Made by a program: the position numbers and the translations under genes. A stretch of 29,609 bases of DNA from CAZVXI01 sp964631295 (GTDB lineage: Bacteria; Planctomycetota; Phycisphaerae; Phycisphaerales; SM1A02), in contig CAZVXI010000024.1 of the NCBI GenBank assembly GCA_964631295.1, forward strand, positions 1-29,609, given 5' to 3'. This document shows positions 1 to 7,736 of this stretch, piece by piece (position 1 is the stretch's first letter; every line of letters starts with the position of its first letter). Below the pieces are notes generated by a model, which was not told where the DNA came from, did no database searches, and saw only the letters and a list, made by a program, of their open reading frames with translations.

Positions 1-28
1 CTGCTCGACGCGGCGTGAGCGGCGCTGA

Positions 29-83
29 TCAGCGTTCGTCGATCGGCGTGCAGGGCTGATCGTGCGGGCCCATGTAGGCGATG
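29..83 (-). pseudogene. 3'-end fragment of citrate synthase gene
   Basis: Read on the minus strand this stretch encodes IAYMGPHDQPCTPIDER followed by TGA. The intact citrate synthase at 3894-5042 ends IAYMGPHDQPYTPIEQR. The two DNA segments match at 50 of 55 positions (29-83 against 3894-3948). Homology stops abruptly at both ends: upstream codons (position 84 on) do not encode citrate synthase, and the bases before 29 do not match the flank of the intact gene. It is therefore an orphan gene tail, not a functional gene. It may be the displaced original gltA end left by an insertion, or the remnant of a deleted tandem gltA copy. Confidence 0.75.
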
Positions 84-200
84 TGGGAGAATGATCGCCA
101 TCACGCCATCATCTTTGACGGCAGGGAAAGCGAAATCCAAGCACGGTCTTTACAGATACCAGAAACTCACCTTTGGTGCTCTGGATCTGAGGGCTCGTCA

Positions 201-1571
201 ATGACCAGACGGTCACTTCCATCCCGCCGCTCTGCATCGTCCGCACTCACCGCGCGCACCATCACGGCGCTGGCGTTTCTTCTCCAAAGCATCGCGTTGA
301 CTCAGACAGCGGTTGCGGCGCATCCTTCCTGTGCGCGTCCATCTCCTGACTTTGAGTACCTCGATCACGTGATAGATGGTGATTTGCTCGACGAAGTGTG
401 CGACTCGCTGGGCTTGTCCGAGGCCCAACGCGGCGCGGTTCGGCGGGAGTTTGACCCGTACTTTGTCCGAGTTGTGGGGATCGAAACGGCGGTCGTCGCA
501 AGCGTCGATCGGATCATCCATCCTGAATCGGGCGAGCTGCCGCCCGATTGGCTCCATCAGATGGAACAGGTCGTTGCCAGGGGCAACCTCGATGCCGATA
601 CCGCCCTGAGTGAGTTCTACGAGAGCATCAAGTCGTACCTCACAGAAGCTCAACTGTCTTCGCTTGAATCCACAAAGCGCATGGTTCGTCGTCGCAACCA
701 TCTCAAGGGGAAACTCCCTCGCTATACGGCCAGATTCACGCGTCGTGTGGATTTGCGCCAAGTCTTCCTGGCGTGGCCTGAGTTCGCAGATATCGCCGAT
801 CGTTCCGATCCAAAGACGCTGGACATGCTGGAGTCAGTCGAGTCAACACTCGTTCGATTTGAGCTCGACACTGATCAGTACCTCCGCAAGCGCGAACTTC
901 TCAGACGACTTGTTGATGACAAGTTTGCTTCGCAGACCCTTTGCGAGTATCGCCAGGTACTTGATCGTTATTGGAGCGAGCTTGTGCTCGTCCTTGAGGG
1001 GGGGCTTGCGCCCGAGTTGGTCAAGTCATGGGAACTGTACTTCTGGCGCACACAGGATGATGTGTTCTTCAAGCCGCTGCCACTTGATGAGTTCATTCAG
1101 TGGCTTGACAGACTCGATCCACTCACTGAGGAAATGCACGCTGCGCTGGTCTCGATATTCAACGATTATGTCGTGACCTGTCACGAGCGCCGAGCTCGCC
1201 TCTATGCACGTGTGACGCCGATGTGCCGCGACGCACTTGGCCTTCGTGGCACTGGCCAGCCACAGGTTGCGTTTGCCCGCGCTCTCGCCGCCCTGTTGGA
1301 AAATCATCAGGCGACGATTGAGAGGATCGCCGCTCTTCTTCCCGAGCAGGCGGCGGCGCTCCGCGCTCGATTTGAAGATCGATGGCTGGTGCCGACCATG
1401 AGCAGTGGAATGGATGTCCATCCAAAAGTTGTGGCTGGGCTGATCGATCCGGAGACGTATACGAATCACGCATGGAATCGTGAGACACAACAATACGAAG
1501 CTCTGAAACTCTACAAAGACCCTGAGACTGGTATCTGGAAACTGCCGACAGTCGGGCAGATTCCAGAGTAA
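201..1571 (+). CDS. exported helical protein with LTxxQ-like motifs, function unknown
   Basis: This 456-residue protein starts with a positively charged stretch and a hydrophobic segment ending in AVAAHPSC, which looks like a signal peptide, so it is probably periplasmic. I chose the ATG at 201 because it places the signal peptide at the N-terminus; an upstream extension in the same frame reaches back into the gltA-fragment boundary and looks non-coding. The mature part is predominantly helical and charged. Two short motifs, LSEAQ near residue 72 and LTEAQ near residue 147, resemble the LTxxQ motif of the Spy/CpxP periplasmic helical family, and LPEQ occurs later. That similarity is short and gives no firm function. 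It is the first gene of the cassette between the two citrate synthase ends, and the next gene begins 25 bp downstream. Confidence 0.7.
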   Translation: MTRRSLPSRRSASSALTARTITALAFLLQSIALTQTAVAAHPSCARPSPDFEYLDHVIDGDLLDEVCDSLGLSEAQRGAVRREFDPYFVRVVGIETAVVASVDRIIHPESGELPPDWLHQMEQVVARGNLDADTALSEFYESIKSYLTEAQLSSLESTKRMVRRRNHLKGKLPRYTARFTRRVDLRQVFLAWPEFADIADRSDPKTLDMLESVESTLVRFELDTDQYLRKRELLRRLVDDKFASQTLCEYRQVLDRYWSELVLVLEGGLAPELVKSWELYFWRTQDDVFFKPLPLDEFIQWLDRLDPLTEEMHAALVSIFNDYVVTCHERRARLYARVTPMCRDALGLRGTGQPQVAFARALAALLENHQATIERIAALLPEQAAALRARFEDRWLVPTMSSGMDVHPKVVAGLIDPETYTNHAWNRETQQYEALKLYKDPETGIWKLPTVGQIPE

Positions 1572-1596
1572 GACACTCTTCTGCAACGAGTTACGA

Positions 1597-1984
1597 ATGT
1601 CAATGAACGCACGACTACTTCTGCTTTCCACAGCCGCTCTCCTGCTCATGGTCAGTGGCCTGACGATTGCAAACGGGCAGGGGGAGGCAAAGGCGGACCA
1701 CGTATGCGCTGAAATCCCCGATACACCCTGCGGGTCATTCCCGATCTGCTACAACCCGGGTGACGACTGCGACTGGTGTAGTCAGCTCGACAACAACTCA
1801 AAAGGACTGTGAACCTGGCGGCACCGCGTCGTGTACTGAAGTTGCCATTGATGAGGACGGGTGTGGATTCTGGTGGAACGCTCAGTGCCAGTGGATCGAT
1901 CCGTTTGACCACCAGCAAGGATTATTTTGCAGGAACATCGGCCTGACGGCAAATCCGTGTCAACTGCTCAACTCATGCCAATGA
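1597..1984 (+). pseudogene. small Cys-rich secreted protein, frameshifted
   Basis: The first frame (1597-1812) gives 71 residues: a signal peptide with a hydrophobic core (LLLLSTAALLLMVSGL), then a Cys-rich segment ending in DNNSKGL and TGA. The +1 frame continues with KDCEPGGTASC and more Cys-rich sequence to a stop at 1984. Removing one A from the run AAAA at 1800-1803 joins the frames as DNNSKDCEPGG. The joined product would be about 128 residues with 12 cysteines after the signal peptide (5 before and 7 after the shift), an even number suited to disulfides. The reading is a one-base insertion in a once-intact exported protein; a homopolymer sequencing error or a programmed +1 shift are alternatives. 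I do not recognise the family. Confidence 0.65.
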
Positions 1985-2044
1985 ACGAGTGATCTGCGCT
2001 GGCTGATCGCCATCGAACCGGGCGAACACTTCGGAGGATATCCT

Positions 2045-3103
2045 ATGTCAAAGCTGCCAGTGTCGGGCAATCATCCGAGGATCGTGCTCCTGCTCTTCAG
2101 CTTGCTCATCGCCATACCGACAGCTCTCGCGAGCGCGGTTGCTCTTCAGGAGCAAGATGACGAGCTTGCCAAGGCGGACCTCCTTGGCGCTCTCAAGAAC
2201 TGCGAATCTGCTCCAAGCGAGTCAATCGAATGCACGTTTGTCATCGAAGAGACGGCCGTCCACCCGGTGTCGGATATGGATGCTCCCGTTTTTCGTCGGC
2301 AGAGCGTGCGGTGGAAATCACGAGGGTGGCTGTGGAAGGCGACTGTGCAGGAGTCGTACCCCACCATCGGCGAGAGCAAGGAGTGGACCGAGTACTGGGA
2401 CGGACAAACATACTACGTCGTCGCAGGTGCCAGTGATGGATCACTCGTCTGTCAGATTCATCATGTGCCTCAGCGCGGTGGTATGGAATATGATGTCGTC
2501 GGATTGATGAATAGAGTACCCGGCTATAATTTCGTGACCAAAGGATCGCTTGCCGAGCTTGCGAGCAAACTTCATTTGATTGAATCGAGCAAAGGACCGG
2601 AACGGTCTGAGTACCTGCTCACAAACTCGGATGACAGTGTCCGTGTTCGAGTTGCCACGGCGTCAGGAGGCACCGCCCAGGAACTCGAATCTCTTGAGGT
2701 GCGGTGGGGCGCGTTTGACGATGCGCATGTATGGCAGCCGAGCATGAGTATCCGATTTGAAGTTGAGAAGTACGACGGGGGCGCATATCAATATCCAATG
2801 GTCGGTCGACGCGTCGCGACGATTGCTCCCAGGCGCGAACGCGGGCAGACAGAGGCGCAGACAGCAAGTGCAAGCTGGGTCAGGAAAGATCTCCACGTAC
2901 ATCAGGTCTCGCCGCCCTTCGAGGATTTTCGACCCACTTGACAAGACGGAATGCAGGTCATCGATCATCGCCTGAAGCTTGTCTACCGCATCGGGAGCAA
3001 CGAGGTTGCCATTGATGGCGTGCAGTATTCGACGACCGAGCCGATGTCGCCGGAGATCGTGATTCGACTCTCGGAAATTGTACTCTCCGCCGAGGACAAA
3101 TAG
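2045..3103 (+). pseudogene. secreted protein of unknown function, interrupted by in-frame TGA
   Basis: The upstream part (2045-2941) encodes 298 residues with a clear Shine-Dalgarno sequence (GGAGGA about 7 bases before the ATG) and a signal peptide ending near ALASAVA. The middle contains Trp/Tyr-rich strands such as EYWDGQTYYVV. The TGA at 2939-2941 is followed in the same frame by about 53 sense codons (QDGMQVIDHRLKLVYRIG and on) ending in TAG at 3101-3103, one base before the next gene's ATG. The sequence around the stop reads FRPT-stop-QDGM, where a Trp codon (TGG to TGA) would fit naturally. I infer an original product of about 352 residues truncated by a nonsense mutation or a sequence error. 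A shorter product or re-initiation at ATG 2951 is also possible. The family is not recognised. Confidence 0.65.
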
Positions 3104-3104
3104 A

Positions 3105-3866
3105 ATGGACACGAAACGTGTTTTGACAGTCGTCCTCGTGTTGTGCGTTATGATCCACGCTTCGGGCGGATGTGATGGCACAACCCTCAATAGCCAAACA
3201 CAGAATGGGGCGCCGTCGCTGGTTGGTAACATGGAACATGACTTTGGCATCATTCGGCTGGAGCCCGGTGGGAAGGAACTCACACACACATTCACCCTTG
3301 AGAACCATACAGATCGCACGATCACTATCACAGACTCAAATGGCTCCTGCGGCTGTGCCGTGGCGGAACTGTCGGATGTGTCGATAGAGCCCGAGCAGAG
3401 TCTGGAGGTGCATGTAAAGCTTCGACTCGCGAGTCCGAAGAAGAAATCGGAACGCATCTGGTTGATTATCGACGATGACGAAGTCGTCACTCTGCGCATG
3501 TATGCGCAAGCGGTACGAACGGATGCGCTGCTCCAGTCTGCGCAATGTGTTGACCTCAAGAACCACGAGTCCGCCGAGCTTCTTCTGCACGCCCTGTCTG
3601 AGAAGCCGAGTGATGCCCCATCACCGCCGAAGCTCCTGAGCGGTCCATCATGGCTGGCGGCAGAGATTGGTGAGTGGCACCCGGTTGATGCTGATGCGCA
3701 AGGTGCCGCAATACGTCATACGTGCACCGTGCGTCTGCAAGCAGATCGCAAACGTGCGCCTGCCGACAAGGTTGTCGGGGCAGTTGCTGTGTTTTCAGTC
3801 GACGAGCACAGGGTCACGGTATACCTGGATGGCTCGCCGTGGCATACATTTGCACGTCCCAATTGA
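3105..3866 (+). CDS. exported DUF1573-domain protein
   Basis: This is a 253-residue protein with a short hydrophobic N-terminal segment ending in SGGC, which could be a lipoprotein site although the residue at -3 is not the usual Leu. Residues around 45-95 fit DUF1573: HDFGIIRLEPGGKELTHTF, then a strand and the typical SCGCAVAEL. This Ig-like, ASH-related fold is common in exported proteins of planctomycetes and Bacteroidetes; no enzymatic role is known. The ATG at 3105 is preferred over an upstream in-frame start because it puts the hydrophobic segment at the N-terminus; GAGG lies about 10 bases upstream. It follows the interrupted gene by one base, so the two were probably cotranscribed. 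It is the last gene of the cassette and converges on gltA. Confidence 0.75.
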   Translation: MDTKRVLTVVLVLCVMIHASGGCDGTTLNSQTQNGAPSLVGNMEHDFGIIRLEPGGKELTHTFTLENHTDRTITITDSNGSCGCAVAELSDVSIEPEQSLEVHVKLRLASPKKKSERIWLIIDDDEVVTLRMYAQAVRTDALLQSAQCVDLKNHESAELLLHALSEKPSDAPSPPKLLSGPSWLAAEIGEWHPVDADAQGAAIRHTCTVRLQADRKRAPADKVVGAVAVFSVDEHRVTVYLDGSPWHTFARPN

Positions 3867-3880
3867 GCGTCAGCACGCTC
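3865..3880. terminator. small hairpin between convergent genes
   Basis: GAGCGT-CAGC-ACGCTC forms a 6-bp stem with a 4-base loop overlapping the stop codon of the DUF1573 gene. There is no clear T-tract on either side, so a terminator role in this convergent junction is only a suggestion. Confidence 0.2.
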
Positions 3881-3893
3881 CCTGGCTTGCAGC

Positions 3894-3948
3894 TCAGCGT
3901 TGTTCGATCGGTGTGTAGGGCTGATCGTGCGGACCCATGTAGGCGATG
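3894..3948 (-). repeat. gltA 3'-end copy of the 55-bp direct repeat
   Basis: This is the intact-gene copy of the repeat whose other copy is at 29-83; the two agree at 50 of 55 positions and lie in the same orientation. They flank the 3.8-kb cassette, with the cassette side beginning exactly after the citrate synthase stop codon. The repeat looks like an attachment-type duplication. Confidence 0.7.
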
Positions 3949-5042
3949 CGCGGGCGGATCAGGCGGTTGTCGTTGAGCTGTTCGATGCAGTGGCCTGCCC
4001 AGCCGGCGATGCGGCTCATGGCGAACATCGGCGTGAACAGGTCGATCTCGAGGCCGATGGAGAAGTAGGTTGTGGCGGAGTAGAAGTCGACGTTGGGGTA
4101 GATTCCCTTGGCAGCGACGGCTTCATCCATGATCTGTTCGATCCGGCTGGACATTTCGTAGAGCTTCTGGTTGCCGGTATCTTCGGAGATCTGTTTCGCG
4201 AAGGTCTTGAGGTAGGTGGCGCGTGGGTCGTAGGCCTTGTAGACACGATGGCCGAAGCCCATGATTTTCTCGCGGCGTTCGATCTTGCCGTTGATGTAGT
4301 CATCGACTTTCGACATGTCGCCGATCTCGTTGAGCATGTGCATGACTGCTTCATTGGCGCCGCCGTGCAGCGGGCCTTTGAGTGTGCCGATGGCCGAGGT
4401 CATGGCTGAGTACATGTCGCTGAGCGTGGCGATGGTGACGCGACCTGCGAAGGTGGAAGCATTGAGCCCGTGATCTGCGTGCAGAATGAGGCAGATATCG
4501 AGGGCCCTGGCCATGGTTTCGGTCGGCTGCTCATCGTTGAGCATGCGCAGGAAGTTGGCAGCGATGGACTGGTTCTGGTCGGGCTTGACGAACGGCTTGC
4601 CCTTGCGGTGGCGGTCGAATGCGGCGATGAGTGTCGGGCACTTGGCGACAAGCGCGATGGCTTTGCGTGTGTTGGCTTCCAGTGAGCCCTCATCAGCAGC
4701 GGGATCGTAGAGGGCCAGTGCGGAGACGAGTGTGCGCAGGGCGTGCATGGGGGCTGCATCGCGGGGCATGCCTGCGATCATCTTCCACATGCCTTCGGGC
4801 AGGTCGTACTCGGCTCGGATGGTCTTCGTGAAGGCATCGAGTTGTGCGCGTGTGGGCAGTTGGCGATGCCAGAGCAGGTAGACGACTTCTTCGTAGGTGC
4901 TGTTGCGGGCAAGCGAATCGATATCGATGCCGACGTACTCGAGAATGCCGTTCTCGCCGTCGATGAATGACATTTCCGACTCAGCGGCGATGGTGTTGGC
5001 GAGGCCTTTGTCGAATACAGGAGCAGCAGCGGCAGTAGTCAT
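3894..5042 (-). CDS. gltA: citrate synthase
   Basis: Condenses acetyl-CoA and oxaloacetate to citrate in the cytoplasmic TCA cycle. The 382-residue length fits the shorter bacterial citrate synthases. Expected active-site residues are present: His226 in GPLHGGAN, His265 in GFGHRVYK and Asp319 in PNVDFYSA, with HADHGLNAS at 188-196. A 2-methylcitrate synthase activity cannot be excluded from sequence alone, but no prp genes are nearby. I chose the ATG at 5042 because GGGGA lies about 8 bases upstream; an ATG at 5057 and a TTG at 5081 are in-frame alternatives without a good ribosome-binding site. It is transcribed away from the divergent guanine deaminase gene. Its last 17 codons are duplicated at 29-83. 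Confidence 0.95.
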   Translation of the reverse strand: MTTAAAAPVFDKGLANTIAAESEMSFIDGENGILEYVGIDIDSLARNSTYEEVVYLLWHRQLPTRAQLDAFTKTIRAEYDLPEGMWKMIAGMPRDAAPMHALRTLVSALALYDPAADEGSLEANTRKAIALVAKCPTLIAAFDRHRKGKPFVKPDQNQSIAANFLRMLNDEQPTETMARALDICLILHADHGLNASTFAGRVTIATLSDMYSAMTSAIGTLKGPLHGGANEAVMHMLNEIGDMSKVDDYINGKIERREKIMGFGHRVYKAYDPRATYLKTFAKQISEDTGNQKLYEMSSRIEQIMDEAVAAKGIYPNVDFYSATTYFSIGLEIDLFTPMFAMSRIAGWAGHCIEQLNDNRLIRPRIAYMGPHDQPYTPIEQR

Positions 5043-5230
5043 CGGACGAATCCCCATGGTTTGATGGATCGTGGGTGTCAAGCTGGGTCGGATCGGGATG
5101 GTGCGATGCCGGGCCTCACGCCGCGTGGCGGGTGAGTCAGGAATCTTGTGGTTCCCGAGACGAGCCGTGGCGTTCTGGCCTCGCCACAGCCGAAGATGGT
5201 AGGTTCATCAGCCCATTGAGGCAACGCACT

Positions 5231-6487
5231 GTGACGACCCCCGCCCCACTCATCCTGCACGGCCGACTGCTTGATCCTGCGTATCCCGGCGAGCCGCTCG
5301 GCTGGCTGCGTGTCGCCGATGGCCGAATCGCTGAGGTCGGAGAGGGCGTTCCGCCACATGAGCACTGGCTTGGCGGGCCGGACCGGCTGATTACGCCGGG
5401 CTTTGTGGATGCGCATGTGCACCTGCCCCAGTTCCCGGCGATTGGCTTCGATGGCCTTGAACTGCTCGAATGGCTTGATCAGGCGATTTACCCGGCGGAG
5501 ATGGCGTGGGCTGACCGGGAGGCGGCCGAACGGGGTGCTCGCGAAGCGTTGGCCGCGATGCGGCTCCATGGCACGATTGGCTTTGCGGGCTATCTCACCA
5601 GTCACTCGCACGATCTGGATGTACTGGCGCATCTCGCGCCGGCCGCGGAGCAGCGCTGGATTGCAGGGCGGGTGCTGATGGATCGGGAATGCCCGGAGCC
5701 GCTGCGTTGCGAGTCGCAGGCGGATGTCGGCCGGGGGATTGACGTCGAAGGTTCGCGTGGAGCGGTGAGCATCAATCCGCGCTTTGCGATCGCGTGCAGT
5801 GAGGCGTTGCTCTCGCATGCAGGAGCAGCCGCGAAGGCACTGCCTGATGCGTTCATACAAACACACCTTGCCGAAACGAGAGCCGAGGTCCTGCGTGTTT
5901 CGGAGTTGTTTCCCGATGATCGAGACTACACGAGCGTGTATGACCGGTTTGGCCTGCTGACGCCGCGCACGCTGCTGGCGCACTGCCTGCATCTGTCGGC
6001 GAATGAGTGGGCCTTGATCGCGGAGCGTGGCAGCGCGATCATCCACTGCCCCACTGCCAATACTTTTCTCGGTGCGGGGTTGTTTGATCTGCGGACAGCG
6101 CGTGAGCATGGGCTTCGCGTCGGACTCGGATCGGATGTGGCTGCCGGGCCGGACGTGGCGATGCCGCGCGTGGCAAGGGCGATGATGGATGTCGCCAAGC
6201 TCCGCAGGACATTCGATTCGAAGGCGGCCGTGCCGACTCCAGCGGAAGCATGGCACATGATCACGCACGGCAACGCTGCGATCCTCGGCTGGGATGACTA
6301 CGGCCTCAAGCCAGGCGATGCGGCGGACGTGATGGTCCTTCGCGCGCCATGGGATGTGCACGAAAAGCGGCAATCAGACGAGCACCTCTACGGTAGATTG
6401 CTCTATGGATGGTCCGACGGCGCGATTCGCGAACAGGTGATTCATGGCATGTGGCACGGCCGCAGCGCGCCGGGACGCAGCGAATGA
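5231..6487 (+). CDS. guaD: guanine deaminase
   Basis: Hydrolyses guanine to xanthine and ammonia in purine salvage and catabolism. The 418-residue protein is an amidohydrolase with the metal-binding PGFVDAHVHLPQ near residue 60, then GRVLMDRECPEPL, QTHLAETRAEV, AHCLHL, HCPTANTFLGAGLFDL and GLGSDVAAG. The block from QTHLAE through GLGSD follows the GuaD pattern closely, which separates it from chlorohydrolase and SAH-deaminase relatives. The GTG at 5231 is the likely start: TTGAGG lies about 10 bases upstream, whereas the longer frame from 5075 runs into gltA and has no family resemblance. It heads a tight plus-strand run, with the rhomboid gene starting 16 bp after its stop. Confidence 0.88.
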   Translation: MTTPAPLILHGRLLDPAYPGEPLGWLRVADGRIAEVGEGVPPHEHWLGGPDRLITPGFVDAHVHLPQFPAIGFDGLELLEWLDQAIYPAEMAWADREAAERGAREALAAMRLHGTIGFAGYLTSHSHDLDVLAHLAPAAEQRWIAGRVLMDRECPEPLRCESQADVGRGIDVEGSRGAVSINPRFAIACSEALLSHAGAAAKALPDAFIQTHLAETRAEVLRVSELFPDDRDYTSVYDRFGLLTPRTLLAHCLHLSANEWALIAERGSAIIHCPTANTFLGAGLFDLRTAREHGLRVGLGSDVAAGPDVAMPRVARAMMDVAKLRRTFDSKAAVPTPAEAWHMITHGNAAILGWDDYGLKPGDAADVMVLRAPWDVHEKRQSDEHLYGRLLYGWSDGAIREQVIHGMWHGRSAPGRSE

Positions 6488-6503
6488 CTACACTTTGCCA
6501 ACT

Positions 6504-7736
6504 ATGCTGATTCCCTTTGGCATCGACAAACCGCTGCGCCGCCGGCCGATCGTGACCGAGATGCTCGTTGTTGTGAACCTCGCGGTTTACCTGCTCGGGC
6601 TGGCCGGTTCAGCGTTCGGCTGGTTTGATCTCGAACAGTTCGTGACGCTGCTCGGATTCTCCACCACACAGGATCAGTCGGTAGTGTCGGTGCTGACGAG
6701 TCCGATCGACAACAAGGCGTGGGGGCTGATCACCTATCAGTTCGTGCATGATCCGAACGGCCTGGGGCACCTCGCGTTCAACATGTTGTTTCTGTGGGTG
6801 TTCGGCCGGGCAGTGGAATCGCGATTCCGGGGCGGCGGGTTCCTAGTGTTCTACCTGATGAGCGGGATCATCGCAGCGTTCGCGCACGCGTCGATCACGA
6901 ACGGGCCTTCGCTGTTGATCGGAGCGAGTGGGTCAATATCAGGAGTGACGGGCGCATTCCTTGCTTTGTTCCCGCGCGCGAAGGTGAAGGTGCTGCTGTT
7001 GTTCTTCATCATCGGAGTGTTCGAGATTCCGGCGATGTTTCTGCTGGCACTGTTCTTCGCGCTGGATCTTCTGCGGCAGACGATGAGCCTGATGGGGTCG
7101 GCGGACAACTCAGTGGCCTACATGGCGCACATTGCCGGATACGTCTTTGGATTCTCGCTGGCGTTCTCGATGCTGGCATTCAAGATTTTGCGCCGCGAAG
7201 AGTTCGACATGTGGTACATCCTTGTTCAGTCGCGGCGGCGTGCGCAGTTCCGCCGCGCGCAGCAGCAGGGTTCGGGCGCGGTGTGGGATACACGCGCCGC
7301 GCAATCGCCGCAGAAGAGAAAGCCGGCCGCACCGGAGTTGACGCGTGATGAATCAAGAGTGGCTGCGGCCCGTTCAGAAATAAACGACTTGCTCGCGAGG
7401 CACGAACTGGAAGCAGCATCAGAAAAGTACGTTCATCACTGCGATACGGTCGGATCGTTTGTTCTCCCGGAGGCTCGGCAGCTCGATGTTGCGAGCCAGT
7501 TGTATGCTTCGGACAAGCCTCAACAAGCGGCAAAGGCCTATGAGTTGTTTCTTGAGAACTATCCGCGCAGTCGCAGCGTGCCCGAGGTTCAGTTGCTCCT
7601 TGCCGTTCTTTATGCGCGATCGCTGAACAAACTCAAACGCGCGAGGCAACTTGTCGAATCCGCGCGCGATGGACTTCGCGACCCATCACAGAAATCACTG
7701 GCCGATGACCTCGCTGCAGAACTGGGGACCGCATGA
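6504..7736 (+). CDS. rhomboid family intramembrane serine protease with C-terminal repeat-like extension
   Basis: This 410-residue membrane protein has a rhomboid core of about six transmembrane segments in residues 20-230. The catalytic Ser142 lies in GASGSISG and the catalytic His209 in MAHIAGYVFG; HLAFN (His89, Asn93) matches the oxyanion-side HxxxN motif. So the protease looks intact. After an Arg/Gln-rich linker (about 240-300) comes a soluble helical region (about 315-410; e.g. KAYELFLENYPRSRSVPEVQ) resembling tetratricopeptide repeats, likely a protein-interaction arm. Substrates are unknown. The ATG at 6504 fits the hydrophobic start; longer in-frame sequence overlaps guaD. Its TGA overlaps the trpF ATG by 4 bp, suggesting translational coupling. 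Confidence 0.85.
   Translation: MLIPFGIDKPLRRRPIVTEMLVVVNLAVYLLGLAGSAFGWFDLEQFVTLLGFSTTQDQSVVSVLTSPIDNKAWGLITYQFVHDPNGLGHLAFNMLFLWVFGRAVESRFRGGGFLVFYLMSGIIAAFAHASITNGPSLLIGASGSISGVTGAFLALFPRAKVKVLLLFFIIGVFEIPAMFLLALFFALDLLRQTMSLMGSADNSVAYMAHIAGYVFGFSLAFSMLAFKILRREEFDMWYILVQSRRRAQFRRAQQQGSGAVWDTRAAQSPQKRKPAAPELTRDESRVAAARSEINDLLARHELEAASEKYVHHCDTVGSFVLPEARQLDVASQLYASDKPQQAAKAYELFLENYPRSRSVPEVQLLLAVLYARSLNKLKRARQLVESARDGLRDPSQKSLADDLAAELGTA

Noticed and set aside
2939..2941. Possible selenocysteine codon (in-frame TGA)
   Set aside because: No convincing hairpin follows within the usual distance, the protein is not a redox family I recognise, and a Trp codon would fit the context better.
5076..5081. 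Consensus -35 TTGACA upstream of gltA (minus strand)
   Set aside because: No acceptable -10 hexamer occurs 15-19 bases further, so I do not call a promoter.
5078..6373. Long open frame antisense to guanine deaminase
   Set aside because: It is a high-GC shadow of guaD, rich in Arg, with no recognisable motif; guaD is well supported on the other strand.
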